Origin: Micromonospora parastrephiae
Lineage (GTDB): Bacteria; Actinomycetota; Actinomycetes; Mycobacteriales; Micromonosporaceae
NCBI RefSeq assembly: GCF_016802865.1
Contig: NZ_JAEVHM010000026.1
Location: 1-46,467 of the forward strand
Direction of reading: 5' to 3'
Length of the DNA stretch: 46,467 nucleotides
Each line of letters starts with the position of its first letter. The stretch's first letter is position 1. Positions 20,854-28,541 of the stretch are shown here, one piece after another. The notes below the pieces were generated by a model. It did not search any database and was not told where the DNA came from. It worked only from the letters and a program-made list of their open reading frames with translations. The position numbers and the translations under genes are program-made.

Positions 20854-22158
20854 CTATGGGGCAATATTGATGTAGAACTTGTCAAAGTCGAGGATGCGCT
20901 GATCTTGGTAGAGAAACACGTTCATGTCTGAGCCGCCGTTGGAGTTCTGGACTTCGTCGATCATGCAAGAGCTCCAGCCCGAAGGTCCGGTCACGCCCGT
21001 CGGTAGGGCTGAGACCGAGCACCACGGAAAGGTGCGACCCGTCGCGGTTCTGCCGGCGGCGCCTTGTTGGGTCGAGGCCATCGGGTATTCATCGCAACTC
21101 CTACCCTCTGGGCGAGGCCACGAAGTCGGGCAAGCTTTAGCTCGGTTTCTGTTCTGCAACATGGGGTCGACGAGCCGAGTTAGTGGAGCAGTGTTCGGCC
21201 CCGTTCCAGGGAAAGCGCCGGGAAGTCCCGATTGCTGGGCATCCCGGATATGCTCCGCAAGCTCAGCGTAAGGACCACTTAGACGGTAGGTATAGACGCC
21301 TGCCCAATCGGGAAAGATGCAGCCAGGAACGCTGTAGCCTGGAACAGAATTGTCGCAGCGAATCGTCGGAAATTCGCTGACCAATTCAGTCGTTGCCCCA
21401 CCTGAGGCGTTCCAGGAGGGGTTGAAAAAACGGTGCTTAAAGACGCCCTCCATGGTACTCCTGGTACCCGCTGCGGTTTGCGTAGTCCGCAAATAAGCCT
21501 CACCACCGGGACGACTGCTAAGGGTTACCGGCTGAATTGGGAAATCTGAACTCACGAGGGTACAGGCACCGGTGCACTGCGCAGTTCCACCGACGGTTGT
21601 CCCTGCAATTTGTCCCCAGCCGTCGTACATACTGAGCTGAATTTGCTGGGCAACGGTGACAGAGGTGGAAGAACCGTACGTGAATCGGTATTCATTGAAA
21701 CTCATTTCACCGATGACAGCGTTGTTGGGGAGGCTTCGCACCGAAACCTTGAGGCCGGTAATCGTGCATGCCTCTTCCCGAAACCCGTACCAGTTACCAT
21801 CCAGGGCACTATCAAGACACCATTGCGGCACGGGTAGAATGGCCTGAGCTTGCATGTCGTCAGTCCGGACACGTCTAGTGGGCCCGTAGGTCACACATGC
21901 CGCGACATCCTTGCCTGCTGCAACCAGATCATGACGCTTATTTTCAAGTTCATCGCAATCACCAGAGTCAAGCGCTGCTGGACTCGCCTTGACCATCGAA
22001 AGAATGGGGTGCTGCTCGGTCGAGGGCAGGAGTGCAGGGCTTACCGAGGCACTCTTTCCAGGACTCGCCGTTGACGCTTGTGCGACGTTCTGCGGCGCCA
22101 GCGGCGCTGCCAGCATTAGCCACACCACAGGTACGGCTATCATTGCTGGTGTCCTCAT
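20854..22158 (-). CDS. Secreted NucA/NucB-type deoxyribonuclease
   Basis: 434 residues. The N-terminus (MRTPAMIAVPVVWLMLAAPL...AQA) is a classical signal peptide. The central 200 residues are cysteine-containing, beta-rich and not recognised. The last 110 residues carry the NucA/NucB motif: RAKACP, then CDEYPMAST near residue 355, the arginine/histidine-poor block TFPWCSVSALP and GPSGWSSCMIDEVQNSNGG. Family members in Bacillus cut DNA outside the cell. It is the leftmost gene of the AICE, next to attL, and its base composition is clearly less GC-rich than its surroundings, so it is cargo. It may act in competition or in DNA release; this is inference. Confidence 0.8.
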   Translation of the reverse strand: MRTPAMIAVPVVWLMLAAPLAPQNVAQASTASPGKSASVSPALLPSTEQHPILSMVKASPAALDSGDCDELENKRHDLVAAGKDVAACVTYGPTRRVRTDDMQAQAILPVPQWCLDSALDGNWYGFREEACTITGLKVSVRSLPNNAVIGEMSFNEYRFTYGSSTSVTVAQQIQLSMYDGWGQIAGTTVGGTAQCTGACTLVSSDFPIQPVTLSSRPGGEAYLRTTQTAAGTRSTMEGVFKHRFFNPSWNASGGATTELVSEFPTIRCDNSVPGYSVPGCIFPDWAGVYTYRLSGPYAELAEHIRDAQQSGLPGAFPGTGPNTAPLTRLVDPMLQNRNRAKACPTSWPRPEGRSCDEYPMASTQQGAAGRTATGRTFPWCSVSALPTGVTGPSGWSSCMIDEVQNSNGGSDMNVFLYQDQRILDFDKFYINIAP

Positions 22159-22337
22159 GGATTACCTCCAACAGGTCCGGTGAGGGCATGTGCGGTGACA
22201 ATCTCCCCGTATTGTCACCGCATACTTACCGCTGCAACATATCGTTGTCGGCCGCTGTGAGCAAGGTTTCGGTAGCTGCGATTTGGCGGCCGATTGAGGT
22301 TCAGACAGGTTCACCAGGACCGGGTTCAGCGCTGCGG

Positions 22338-22715
22338 CTAACTCGCGGCCAGCCGTGCCGAGATGCTGGCGCTTAGAAGCCGACCAGGCCGGTCTTCATC
22401 GTTTGGCGCGACGTCGTCTTCGACGTCGGCCCAGAATTCGAGCGTCTCGGTCACGAACACCCACTGTTGAACAGTAAGTGTGATTGTTATCACTTTATCG
22501 CCGGCCGGCCATCCCTCTCCGCCACGGACAAGCTGATCCCAGCCAGCCTGGCGAACGCTTTTTCCAAGCGCAATATAGTGTCCGGGCTTGCCATTCATTA
22601 TCGCCGTGTCGACTTCGTTGTCGACCGTTGCATCGACGATCTGCCATTGGCGAACCGTCATTGCCATCGTCTTATGAGCGCCGCCCTGATCGACGCCTTC
22701 AAGGTCGTTCACCAT
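22338..22715 (-). CDS. Hypothetical AICE cargo protein
   Basis: 125 residues from ATG 22715 (MVNDLEGVDQGG), chosen because GGAAGGA lies about ten bases upstream; an upstream start at 22922 would overlap the epimerase gene and add residues without protein character. The sequence has two similar segments, MTVRQWQIVDATVDNEVDTA and LTVQQWVFVTETLEFWADVE, each starting (M/L)TV(R/Q)QW. This suggests an internal duplication of a small helical unit. It is acidic and without signal peptide or membrane helix. The function is unknown. It follows the epimerase on the same strand. Confidence 0.55.
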   Translation of the reverse strand: MVNDLEGVDQGGAHKTMAMTVRQWQIVDATVDNEVDTAIMNGKPGHYIALGKSVRQAGWDQLVRGGEGWPAGDKVITITLTVQQWVFVTETLEFWADVEDDVAPNDEDRPGRLLSASISARLAAS

Positions 22716-22887
22716 TTCGAACCCGTCCTTCCAACCAGAAACCGCTCGCGCCCTGCGTTGCCCGAAGGTGCAACCGACGCTCTCAAGTCCGCAATCCTTA
22801 TGCCAGTCTCGAAGTGACGGCTTCGCAACCCCCATGGCACACATGGTTCCAAAATCGTTCTTGTCAGACCGAAACGTGACTGCCGTA

Positions 22888-23829
22888 CTAGCCAAGCGAC
22901 CATGACTCCCAGGCGTCTGCAAGGATCTTGCTCAGTTCAGAATTGGCTGGTGTCCAGCCGAGAAGGCTGTGCGCTTGGCTGACGTCGGCGATCAGTTCCG
23001 GCGGTTCAGGCTTAGGCGGTTGACGGCGGACGGTCACCGGGTGGCCGGTGACCTGTTCGGCGGTAGCTACCACGGTGGCCATGCTCGTTCCGATGCCTGA
23101 GCCAAGGTTGATGGTCTGGCTGGTGCCTGGTGTGCAGACGGTTAGGGCGAGCCGGACTGCGGTGGCGACATCGGCCACGTGGACGAAGTCTCGCACTGCC
23201 GCCCCGTCGCCGTTGAGGGTTACGTGGTCAAGTTCTCCGGTGATCGCGCGGAAGACGTTCGGGATAATCCGTGCGCGGTCGGTGTCGGTAACGCCGTCGA
23301 CGGCCCCAGCGATGTTAAAGGGTCGAAGGGTAACCGCCCCGATTGCTCCGGTCGCCGCATACGCCGCGACCATTTGCTCAGCCGCGACTTTGGAAGCCGC
23401 ATAGGGACTCTCGGGGTGCGGGTCGAGGTCTTCGGACAGTGCGCCGTGGTGCTGCGACCCGTAGACGATGTTGGTGGAGGCGAAGACCAGCGAGGCCGGC
23501 GCGGTGGTGGTCCGCGCGGCGTCTAAGGCCATGAGCAGGTTCAGGGTGCCGGCCGCATTGACGTCGAAATAACCCAGCGGGTCAGCGAACGAGTCCCGCC
23601 CGCTGGTCAACGCCGCAAGGTGTACGACTCCTTCGTACCCACCCTTCTGAACGATCTCGAAGAGCCGCGCACGGTCCCGGATGTCCCCCGTCACCAGCTC
23701 GACGCCGGACGGTGCGGTTCGGTCACCGCGGCCCCGGGTCATGACCGTGACCCGGTGCCCGGCGGCAAGCAGGTCGCGGGCTACGGCGCGGCCGAGGAAT
23801 CCCAGCCCACCAGTTACTAGTACGTGCAC
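22888..23829 (-). CDS. NAD-dependent epimerase/dehydratase (extended SDR)
   Basis: 313 residues from GTG 23829 with GGGGAGAA upstream. The Rossmann motif VTGGLGFLG is at residues 4-12; the catalytic YxxxK occurs in SPYAASKVAAEQ near 145; and the substrate-binding half (FNIAGAVDG...RDFVHVADVATAV) is like UDP-glucose 4-epimerase relatives. It probably acts on a nucleotide sugar. The start lies one base after the stop of the HTH gene upstream, so the two are coupled. Sugar-nucleotide enzymes are not core AICE functions, which makes this cargo. Confidence 0.88.
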   Translation of the reverse strand: MHVLVTGGLGFLGRAVARDLLAAGHRVTVMTRGRGDRTAPSGVELVTGDIRDRARLFEIVQKGGYEGVVHLAALTSGRDSFADPLGYFDVNAAGTLNLLMALDAARTTTAPASLVFASTNIVYGSQHHGALSEDLDPHPESPYAASKVAAEQMVAAYAATGAIGAVTLRPFNIAGAVDGVTDTDRARIIPNVFRAITGELDHVTLNGDGAAVRDFVHVADVATAVRLALTVCTPGTSQTINLGSGIGTSMATVVATAEQVTGHPVTVRRQPPKPEPPELIADVSQAHSLLGWTPANSELSKILADAWESWSLG

Positions 23830-23830
23830 G

Positions 23831-25318
23831 TCAGCTTCTCCCCAGGATCGTGCGGCGGTGTTTCCACGCGAGTTCAAGGCATCCGGCCGCCGCCGGTGCC
23901 AGCCGCCCGCTGGCGGTCAGTTCGTCGATGGTGTGCCGGGTGAACGGCAGCGCCGAGGTTGGCCGCACCCGTCCGGTCTTGACCACAGTTCCCTCAGCGT
24001 TGGAGTCGACCATGTCGGCGAACAGGTGGTCATACGTGGGACGGTCGTACACGGCGACGGTCAGGATCTCGCCCCACAGGGTGAGTGCGTCGAGCGCGAC
24101 GCCGAGGCAGAACACCCGCACCCCGCCGGACGCATACGCCCGGTCGAACGCCGCCAGCGGTTCCGCACTGTAGTCCGCCGGTTCCCCGTCGCCGCCGTGC
24201 TCGGCACTGCCAAGGAATTCCTCGCTGTACTCCCGCATCATGTTGCGCCACAGGTCGAAGTCGGCCACTTGCGCGGCGGGCAGGACGCTCGATGGCTGGA
24301 ACACCCCCGCCGGCATGATGTGCAGCATTCCCCCGGCTACGGCCACGTTGCCGGCTGCGCGGTTGTGCAGGACGAAGGACGCTCCGTCGTCGTCTACTCG
24401 CAGGGTGAGCGTGTCGGTTGACGGCGCTGTCGGCCGGCGACTGGGCGTGAACGGGTCGCCCACGAGTCGCCGGAAGCCCAGGTTTCGCCAGGACGCCGGC
24501 AGGATGCCGCTCCCATCGCCGGCTACGTGGTACATCGCCATTTCGTGCGCGAGCGCTTCCGAGACATCGACACCGCCGAAGTACGTGCCGGTAGTGAACG
24601 TGAGCGCACGGTCGGGCTGGCTCCAGTCGACTCCCGCGAGGTGCCATGCGAGCCGGTTCTCAAAGAGCCGGGGCTGCTCAACATCCCGCAGGGCGAGGCT
24701 GTAGCGCTGGTGCCGCCGCCCGTCCGACGCCAACGGCCGTACGCCGGCCGCAGCGTCCTCGGTCCCGGTGACGAGGGGCGCGGTTCCCTCCGGGGCGAGC
24801 CCGATTCCGAACTGCGCCAACTCGATCGGAGTCGGTGGCAACCATTGCGGCGCTGCAATCAGGCCGCTGTCACCTACGCGGTGCTCCACGTCGTAGAGGC
24901 GTGCCGCCTCACGGGCGAGCTGCACCCGATGAATGTTCAGCTTCCGCCGGACCGCGCGCCATTCCTCCTGGCTGTCCTCGGCCTGCGGATGAGACACCGG
25001 ATCTTGGTAGATCGCGAAACCTCCGGAATCGTTCTCGGGACTGTCACGCTGCTGGGGCGTGACGCGCTGCCTGGTGAGTCCAAGATCCTGCACAGAGACG
25101 CCGAAGTGCTCGGCGAGGAGCTGCCGGTAGAGCGCGGACGGATACGTGATCCCCCGTTCCCATCTGCTGACCTGATTTGCGGTTACGGCCAGTCTCTTCC
25201 CGCGCGCCACCCCCAGGCGGTTCAACCCATCCGCCACGTCCTGCTGAGTCTCGCCCGCCGCGTCGCGGAGGTTGTACAGCGTGAGATTCGGGGTGGCATC
25301 CCTGGCGTGAGCAGGCAC
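23831..25318 (-). CDS. XRE-type HTH protein with Nudix-like C-terminal domain
   Basis: 495 residues from GTG 25318, which has AAGGAGG six bases upstream. Residues about 10-75 form an XRE helix-turn-helix (LRDAAGETQQDVADGLN and NQVSRWERGITYPSALYRQL). The C-terminal half has a Nudix-like fold signature: TLTLRVDDDGASFVLHN, then MPAGVFQPSS and the box DLWRNMMREYSEEFLG near residues 375-389. This resembles REUxEExGU but with one extra residue before the Gly, so catalysis is doubtful and ligand sensing is as likely. The pSAM2 immunity factor Pif also contains a Nudix motif (known). It is coupled to the epimerase gene. Confidence 0.75.
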   Translation of the reverse strand: MPAHARDATPNLTLYNLRDAAGETQQDVADGLNRLGVARGKRLAVTANQVSRWERGITYPSALYRQLLAEHFGVSVQDLGLTRQRVTPQQRDSPENDSGGFAIYQDPVSHPQAEDSQEEWRAVRRKLNIHRVQLAREAARLYDVEHRVGDSGLIAAPQWLPPTPIELAQFGIGLAPEGTAPLVTGTEDAAAGVRPLASDGRRHQRYSLALRDVEQPRLFENRLAWHLAGVDWSQPDRALTFTTGTYFGGVDVSEALAHEMAMYHVAGDGSGILPASWRNLGFRRLVGDPFTPSRRPTAPSTDTLTLRVDDDGASFVLHNRAAGNVAVAGGMLHIMPAGVFQPSSVLPAAQVADFDLWRNMMREYSEEFLGSAEHGGDGEPADYSAEPLAAFDRAYASGGVRVFCLGVALDALTLWGEILTVAVYDRPTYDHLFADMVDSNAEGTVVKTGRVRPTSALPFTRHTIDELTASGRLAPAAAGCLELAWKHRRTILGRS

Positions 25319-25391
25319 AGCGGCCCTCCTTCGCTGGCGTAGGCACCTGCCGATACGCAACCGCGCCTAGTCGATGCCTAGTGGACTGCGG

Positions 25392-25805
25392 TTACCCGGC
25401 TGGTGAACGGCGTTCGGATGCGCGTTCGGAACTGGTGTCCTTATCGCCATGACCGACATCGACCGCCATCCGCTCTACGGCATCCGCGAGCCGCCGCACC
25501 TCGGCGTGAAGCTGGTCCAGCCGCGCGAGTACCAGCGACGAACTGTCCGCCCGCCCCACTCCCCCGCCGCTGTCCGGCGGTGTGGCCCCGGTCAGCACGG
25601 CACGAAGGTAGTCGTCCGGCCAGCCGAGAGCCTGCGAGATCGCGGCGAGCGTGCGCGCCGACCGCTTGCGGGTCGCGGTCGCTTTTTGCAGCTCACGCAG
25701 GGTGGCAACCGACACCTTGGACCGCTCGGCCAACTCCTGCTGTGACAGCGGCAAATCGGCCATCCGGCCGTTGATTGCGCTGGCCACGGCCTGCCAATCC
25801 TCCAC
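25392..25805 (-). CDS. Small XRE-family DNA-binding protein
   Basis: 137 residues from GTG 25805 with GGGAGG upstream. The helix-turn-helix covers about residues 18-70 (PLSQQELAERSKVSVATLRE and TLAAISQALGWPDDYL), followed by a low-complexity linker and a C-terminal amphipathic helix LVLARLDQLHAEVRRLADAV that probably dimerises. It is the gene nearest the divergent promoter region and the best candidate for the element's repressor, comparable in role to KorSA in pSAM2 (role by position only). Confidence 0.8.
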   Translation of the reverse strand: MEDWQAVASAINGRMADLPLSQQELAERSKVSVATLRELQKATATRKRSARTLAAISQALGWPDDYLRAVLTGATPPDSGGGVGRADSSSLVLARLDQLHAEVRRLADAVERMAVDVGHGDKDTSSERASERRSPAG

Positions 25806-25874
25806 CCGATGCCTCCCTGTCTGACTGCTTGATCCGCTGATCCTAGTCCTCCCACCTCGTTGACATCGCACAAC

Positions 25875-25904
25875 TTCAGCGCTAATTTTAGCGCTGAAAT
25901 TAGC
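25875..25904. promoter_or_regulatory. Candidate operator: two nested palindromes
   Basis: TTCAGCGCTAA-TT-TTAGCGCTGAA (25875-25898) is a perfect palindrome with 11-bp arms. Overlapping it, GCTAATTT and AAATTAGC (25881-25888 and 25897-25904) form a second palindrome six bases off-centre. It lies between the minus-strand regulators and the plus-strand transfer operon, in the only AT-rich patch there. Confidence 0.65.
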
Positions 25905-26149
25905 TACGCCGGCCGGATGGTCCGGGGAACGACGGCACGTAGTTGCCGAACGCCCATGGACCGCCGGATCAGGTCGTTATTTCTCAACTTCAGAGCGACA
26001 GGAATGAGTGCGCGTAGCGCTGCTGAGCAGCATCTCTGCCTTGAGCCACTTGGTGGTCGACCCCGGTAGATCCCGGGCGAGCGGGGCGAGTGAAGCGGGT
26101 TGCGCGCACTGCATGCCTTCCCGCTGCAACGACTTCCCGGAGGTTTCCC

Positions 26150-26395
26150 GTGCGGAACCAACTTGCCCTCATCACCGCCGAGCCGACCGCTGCTGACCTG
26201 GCCGCGATCGACGCGGAGTGGCCGCTGATCGCGGCCGAGCTGGACCTGCTGGACGCCGAAATCACGCTCATCTACGCCGAGGACCACGGCGGCCCGACCG
26301 AGCTGGACTGGCGTCGGGTGCGCCGGGCCGAGGCTCGCGTCACCCGCGCCGCCACCGACACCGCTACCCGCACCGACCCGCACCGCGCGGCCTGA
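26150..26395 (+). CDS. DUF6284-like small protein
   Basis: 81 residues from GTG 26150 with GGAGG six bases upstream. The core TAADLAAIDAEWPLIAAELDLLDAEITLIY followed by RRVRRAEARV is a helical hairpin that I recognise as DUF6284-like, frequent in Streptomyces AICEs. No function is known. It is the first gene of the plus-strand operon and its TGA overlaps the next ATG by one base. Confidence 0.75.
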   Translation: MRNQLALITAEPTAADLAAIDAEWPLIAAELDLLDAEITLIYAEDHGGPTELDWRRVRRAEARVTRAATDTATRTDPHRAA

Positions 26396-26769
26396 TGGCC
26401 CGCATCCGCGCCGCCTTCCACGACCCGGATGGCACGCGGTACGGCATCCCCACCTACTGGTGGAAAGGTGCCCCGCCCGGCTACGCCACCCGCCGCCAAC
26501 TGACCGCCGCCGGCCTACGCCCCGGCGGTCAACCCATCGCCGCTCTAGTGCTCTGGCAAGGGGTCGGCGGCACCCGCACCGCCCACCTCTACCGCCTCGA
26601 CCTCGCCGCGCCGAAGCGCACCGCGACCCCCGCGCAGCGCACCGCGATCGACAAGGCACTCACGGCCCGCCGCACCTGCCGCACCTGCCACCAGGTGCGG
26701 CCGTACTTCATCCCGCGCTCGCTGGGCGAATGCCTCGCGTGCGCCTTCCCCCAGGAGGACGCAGCATGA
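26395..26769 (+). CDS. RRQRL-motif zinc-binding protein
   Basis: 124 residues from ATG 26395. The segment YATRRQLTAAGLRPGGQ is the hallmark of the RRQRL-motif AICE family, and the C-terminus has a zinc ribbon CRTCHQ...GECLACA. It probably binds nucleic acid. It is coupled to both neighbours (TGATG before, ATGA after). Confidence 0.8.
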   Translation: MARIRAAFHDPDGTRYGIPTYWWKGAPPGYATRRQLTAAGLRPGGQPIAALVLWQGVGGTRTAHLYRLDLAAPKRTATPAQRTAIDKALTARRTCRTCHQVRPYFIPRSLGECLACAFPQEDAA

Positions 26770-27557
26770 CCGCCCCCACCATCAACGGCACCCGCTACCC
26801 CCAGCCCTTGGAAGACCTGTTGTCCGCCGCGCGGGAACTGGACCTGCCGGACGGGGAGGTGTTCCCGTCGCGGAACCGGCTCATGCGGGAGTTCCGCATC
26901 GGCGCACCCAAGGCCGGCGAACTGCTCGCGCTGCTCAAGACCGAGCCCGCCGCGCCGCCGGCCGACACCACCGAGGCGGCCACCCCGGACCCGGCACCCG
27001 CGCCGGCCGCACCCGAGCCCACGCCGCCGGTCGTACCGGACCCGACGCCCGCCCCGGAGATCACGCCGCCGACGCCGCCGGCCGAGGCCAGCGCGGTCAG
27101 TCGCCCGGATACGCCCGCCCCGCCCGCACCGGTCCGATCGGCGGTGGTGTGGCCGGTGGTGCTGCTGGCCCTGCCGGCGTTCGTCGCGATCTGGTCCGGG
27201 TGGGTTGGCCTCGGCGGACTTACCGGATTCGGCATCGTGCACCCGCTCCCGGGCATCTGGGACAGCTTCTCCATCAACTCCGCGATCACGCTCCCGATCG
27301 GGGTGGAGACGTACGGCGCATACGCGCTCTACGTGTGGCTGTCCGGTCGGGTGCCCGAGCGAGCGCGCCGGTTCGCCAAGTGGTCCGCCCTCGGCTCTCT
27401 CGCCATCGGCGCACTCGGGCAGGTCGCCTACCACCTGTTGGAGGCCGCCGGGGTCACCTCGGCCCCGTGGTGGATCACCACCGCCGTGGCCTGTCTCCCG
27501 GTCGCGGTGCTCGGCATGGGTGCCGCCCTCGCGCACCTCGTCCGCACCCACGACTAG
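26766..27557 (+). CDS. AICE membrane protein (Spd-like), wHTH-Pro linker-TM
   Basis: 263 residues. The first 60 (FPSRNRLMREFRIGAPKAGELLALL) look like a small DNA-binding helix-turn-helix, followed by a linker of 65 residues rich in Pro, Ala and Thr. The C-terminal half has four hydrophobic helices, including VVWPVVLLALPAFVAIWSGW and WWITTAVACLPVAVLGMGAA. Such proteins are often annotated as permease-like or spread (Spd) proteins on Streptomyces conjugative elements and may help plasmid spread between mycelial compartments. The start overlaps the previous stop by four bases. Confidence 0.75.
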   Translation: MTAPTINGTRYPQPLEDLLSAARELDLPDGEVFPSRNRLMREFRIGAPKAGELLALLKTEPAAPPADTTEAATPDPAPAPAAPEPTPPVVPDPTPAPEITPPTPPAEASAVSRPDTPAPPAPVRSAVVWPVVLLALPAFVAIWSGWVGLGGLTGFGIVHPLPGIWDSFSINSAITLPIGVETYGAYALYVWLSGRVPERARRFAKWSALGSLAIGALGQVAYHLLEAAGVTSAPWWITTAVACLPVAVLGMGAALAHLVRTHD

Positions 27558-27565
27558 CGCCGCCC

Positions 27566-27606
27566 GGCGGCACGGCCCCTGGCCTGGAAACCCGTGCCGT
27601 GCCGCC
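27566..27606 (+). other. Intergenic hairpin, copy 1
   Basis: Stem GGCGGCACGGC/GCCGTGCCGCC (27566-27576 with 27596-27606, extendable by two outer C-G pairs) with a 19-base loop. It is homologous to the hairpin at 28460-28500, with one base pair changed on both sides. Confidence 0.75.
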
Positions 27607-27647
27607 GGCCCTCAACCCCTCAGCCATCGACTTCGGGAGAGACATCC

Positions 27648-28115
27648 ATGTTCGCAGACCCGACCGGCGCGCACGCTGGCGCGTTCGCTGCCGTGTTCGC
27701 CGCCCTCTACGTCGCTCACCAGATCGCCGATCACTGGGTGCAAACCCAGTGGCAGGCCGATACCAAGGGCCAGTCCGGCTGGCTCGGCCGCCTCGCTTGC
27801 GCCGCGCACGTCGCCACCTACACCCTGACCGCCGCCACCACGCTGGCCGCCATGCTGCTGGCAACGGGCCTGCGGCTCGACCCGTGGGGCGTCGCGGTCG
27901 GGCTGACCGTCTCGGCGGTGTCGCACTACATCGCTGACCGGCGAGCGCCGCTGCGGCGCATCGCCGACGCCCTCGGGGCGGGCCGCTTCTACCGCCTCGG
28001 CGCACCCCGCCCCGGCCGCGACGACAACCCCTCACTCGGCACCGGGGCCTACGCCCTGGATCAGTCCTGGCACATCGGGTTCCTGTTCGTCGCCGCGCTG
28101 TTCTGCGCGGTCTGA
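27648..28115 (+). CDS. DUF3307-like membrane protein
   Basis: 155 residues from ATG 27648 with GGGAGA upstream. The motif LYVAHQIADHWVQTQWQAD is typical of DUF3307-like proteins. Helices cover about residues 8-25, 50-75, 80-95 and 135-153. The strongly conserved-looking stretch YRLGAPRPGRDDNPSLGTG is cytosolic. Genes of this type are regular members of AICE transfer operons; the role is not known. Confidence 0.75.
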   Translation: MFADPTGAHAGAFAAVFAALYVAHQIADHWVQTQWQADTKGQSGWLGRLACAAHVATYTLTAATTLAAMLLATGLRLDPWGVAVGLTVSAVSHYIADRRAPLRRIADALGAGRFYRLGAPRPGRDDNPSLGTGAYALDQSWHIGFLFVAALFCAV

Positions 28116-28125
28116 CTACCCCCGC

Positions 28126-28159
28126 CCCCACCGGCCCGGCCCTCGTCGGTCCGGTGGGG
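28126..28159 (+). other. Intergenic hairpin
   Basis: CCCCACCGG (28126-28134) and CCGGTGGGG (28151-28159) close a 16-base loop just after the DUF3307-like gene. Its sequence is unrelated to the duplicated hairpins on either side. It may be a partial terminator. Confidence 0.55.
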
Positions 28160-28207
28160 TGCGGAGGTTGCCAGACCCGCTGGCAGCCACGGCAAGGAGG
28201 AATTCCC

Positions 28208-28429
28208 GTGGCGATGTCGTCCTGCACCACCTGCGGCAAGGGCTTCAAGAGCGTTTCCATCGACAGCACCGGCACCCTCGCGATCTGCGACGCCGGTCAC
28301 TACAACTTCGACGCCGGCAGCCGCTCCGACAACGGCTCGATCAAGACCGGCAGCGTCAAGGTTAAGGGCCAGTCCGCGATCGGCAACGGCGCGACCGCGA
28401 TCGGCCGCAAGGGCAAGAAGGGCCGCTGA
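28208..28429 (+). CDS. Small AICE protein with CxxC motif
   Basis: 73 residues from GTG 28208, seven bases after AGGAGGA (a second start, ATG, is two codons on). CTTCGKGF and a following Cys/His (CDAGHY) may bind zinc. The middle is rich in Gly, Ser and Asn and reads like a short beta-helix repeat (GSIKTGSVKVKGQSAIGNG). The tail is basic (GRKGKKGR). Not recognised. Confidence 0.7.
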   Translation: MAMSSCTTCGKGFKSVSIDSTGTLAICDAGHYNFDAGSRSDNGSIKTGSVKVKGQSAIGNGATAIGRKGKKGR

Positions 28430-28459
28430 CGCGGCGTAACCCGACACCTAGCCCCGCCC

Positions 28460-28500
28460 GGCGGCGCGGCCACCTGGCTACCAACCCGCGCCGCGCCGCC
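28460..28500 (+). other. Intergenic hairpin, copy 2
   Basis: Stem GGCGGCGCGGC/GCCGCGCCGCC (28460-28470 with 28490-28500, two more outer C-G pairs) and a 19-base loop. Compared with copy 1 the A-T pair is a G-C pair, so pairing is kept. Confidence 0.75.
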
Positions 28501-28541
28501 GGCCCCCTACCGATCTCCTGACCGTTGGAGGAACCCCCATC

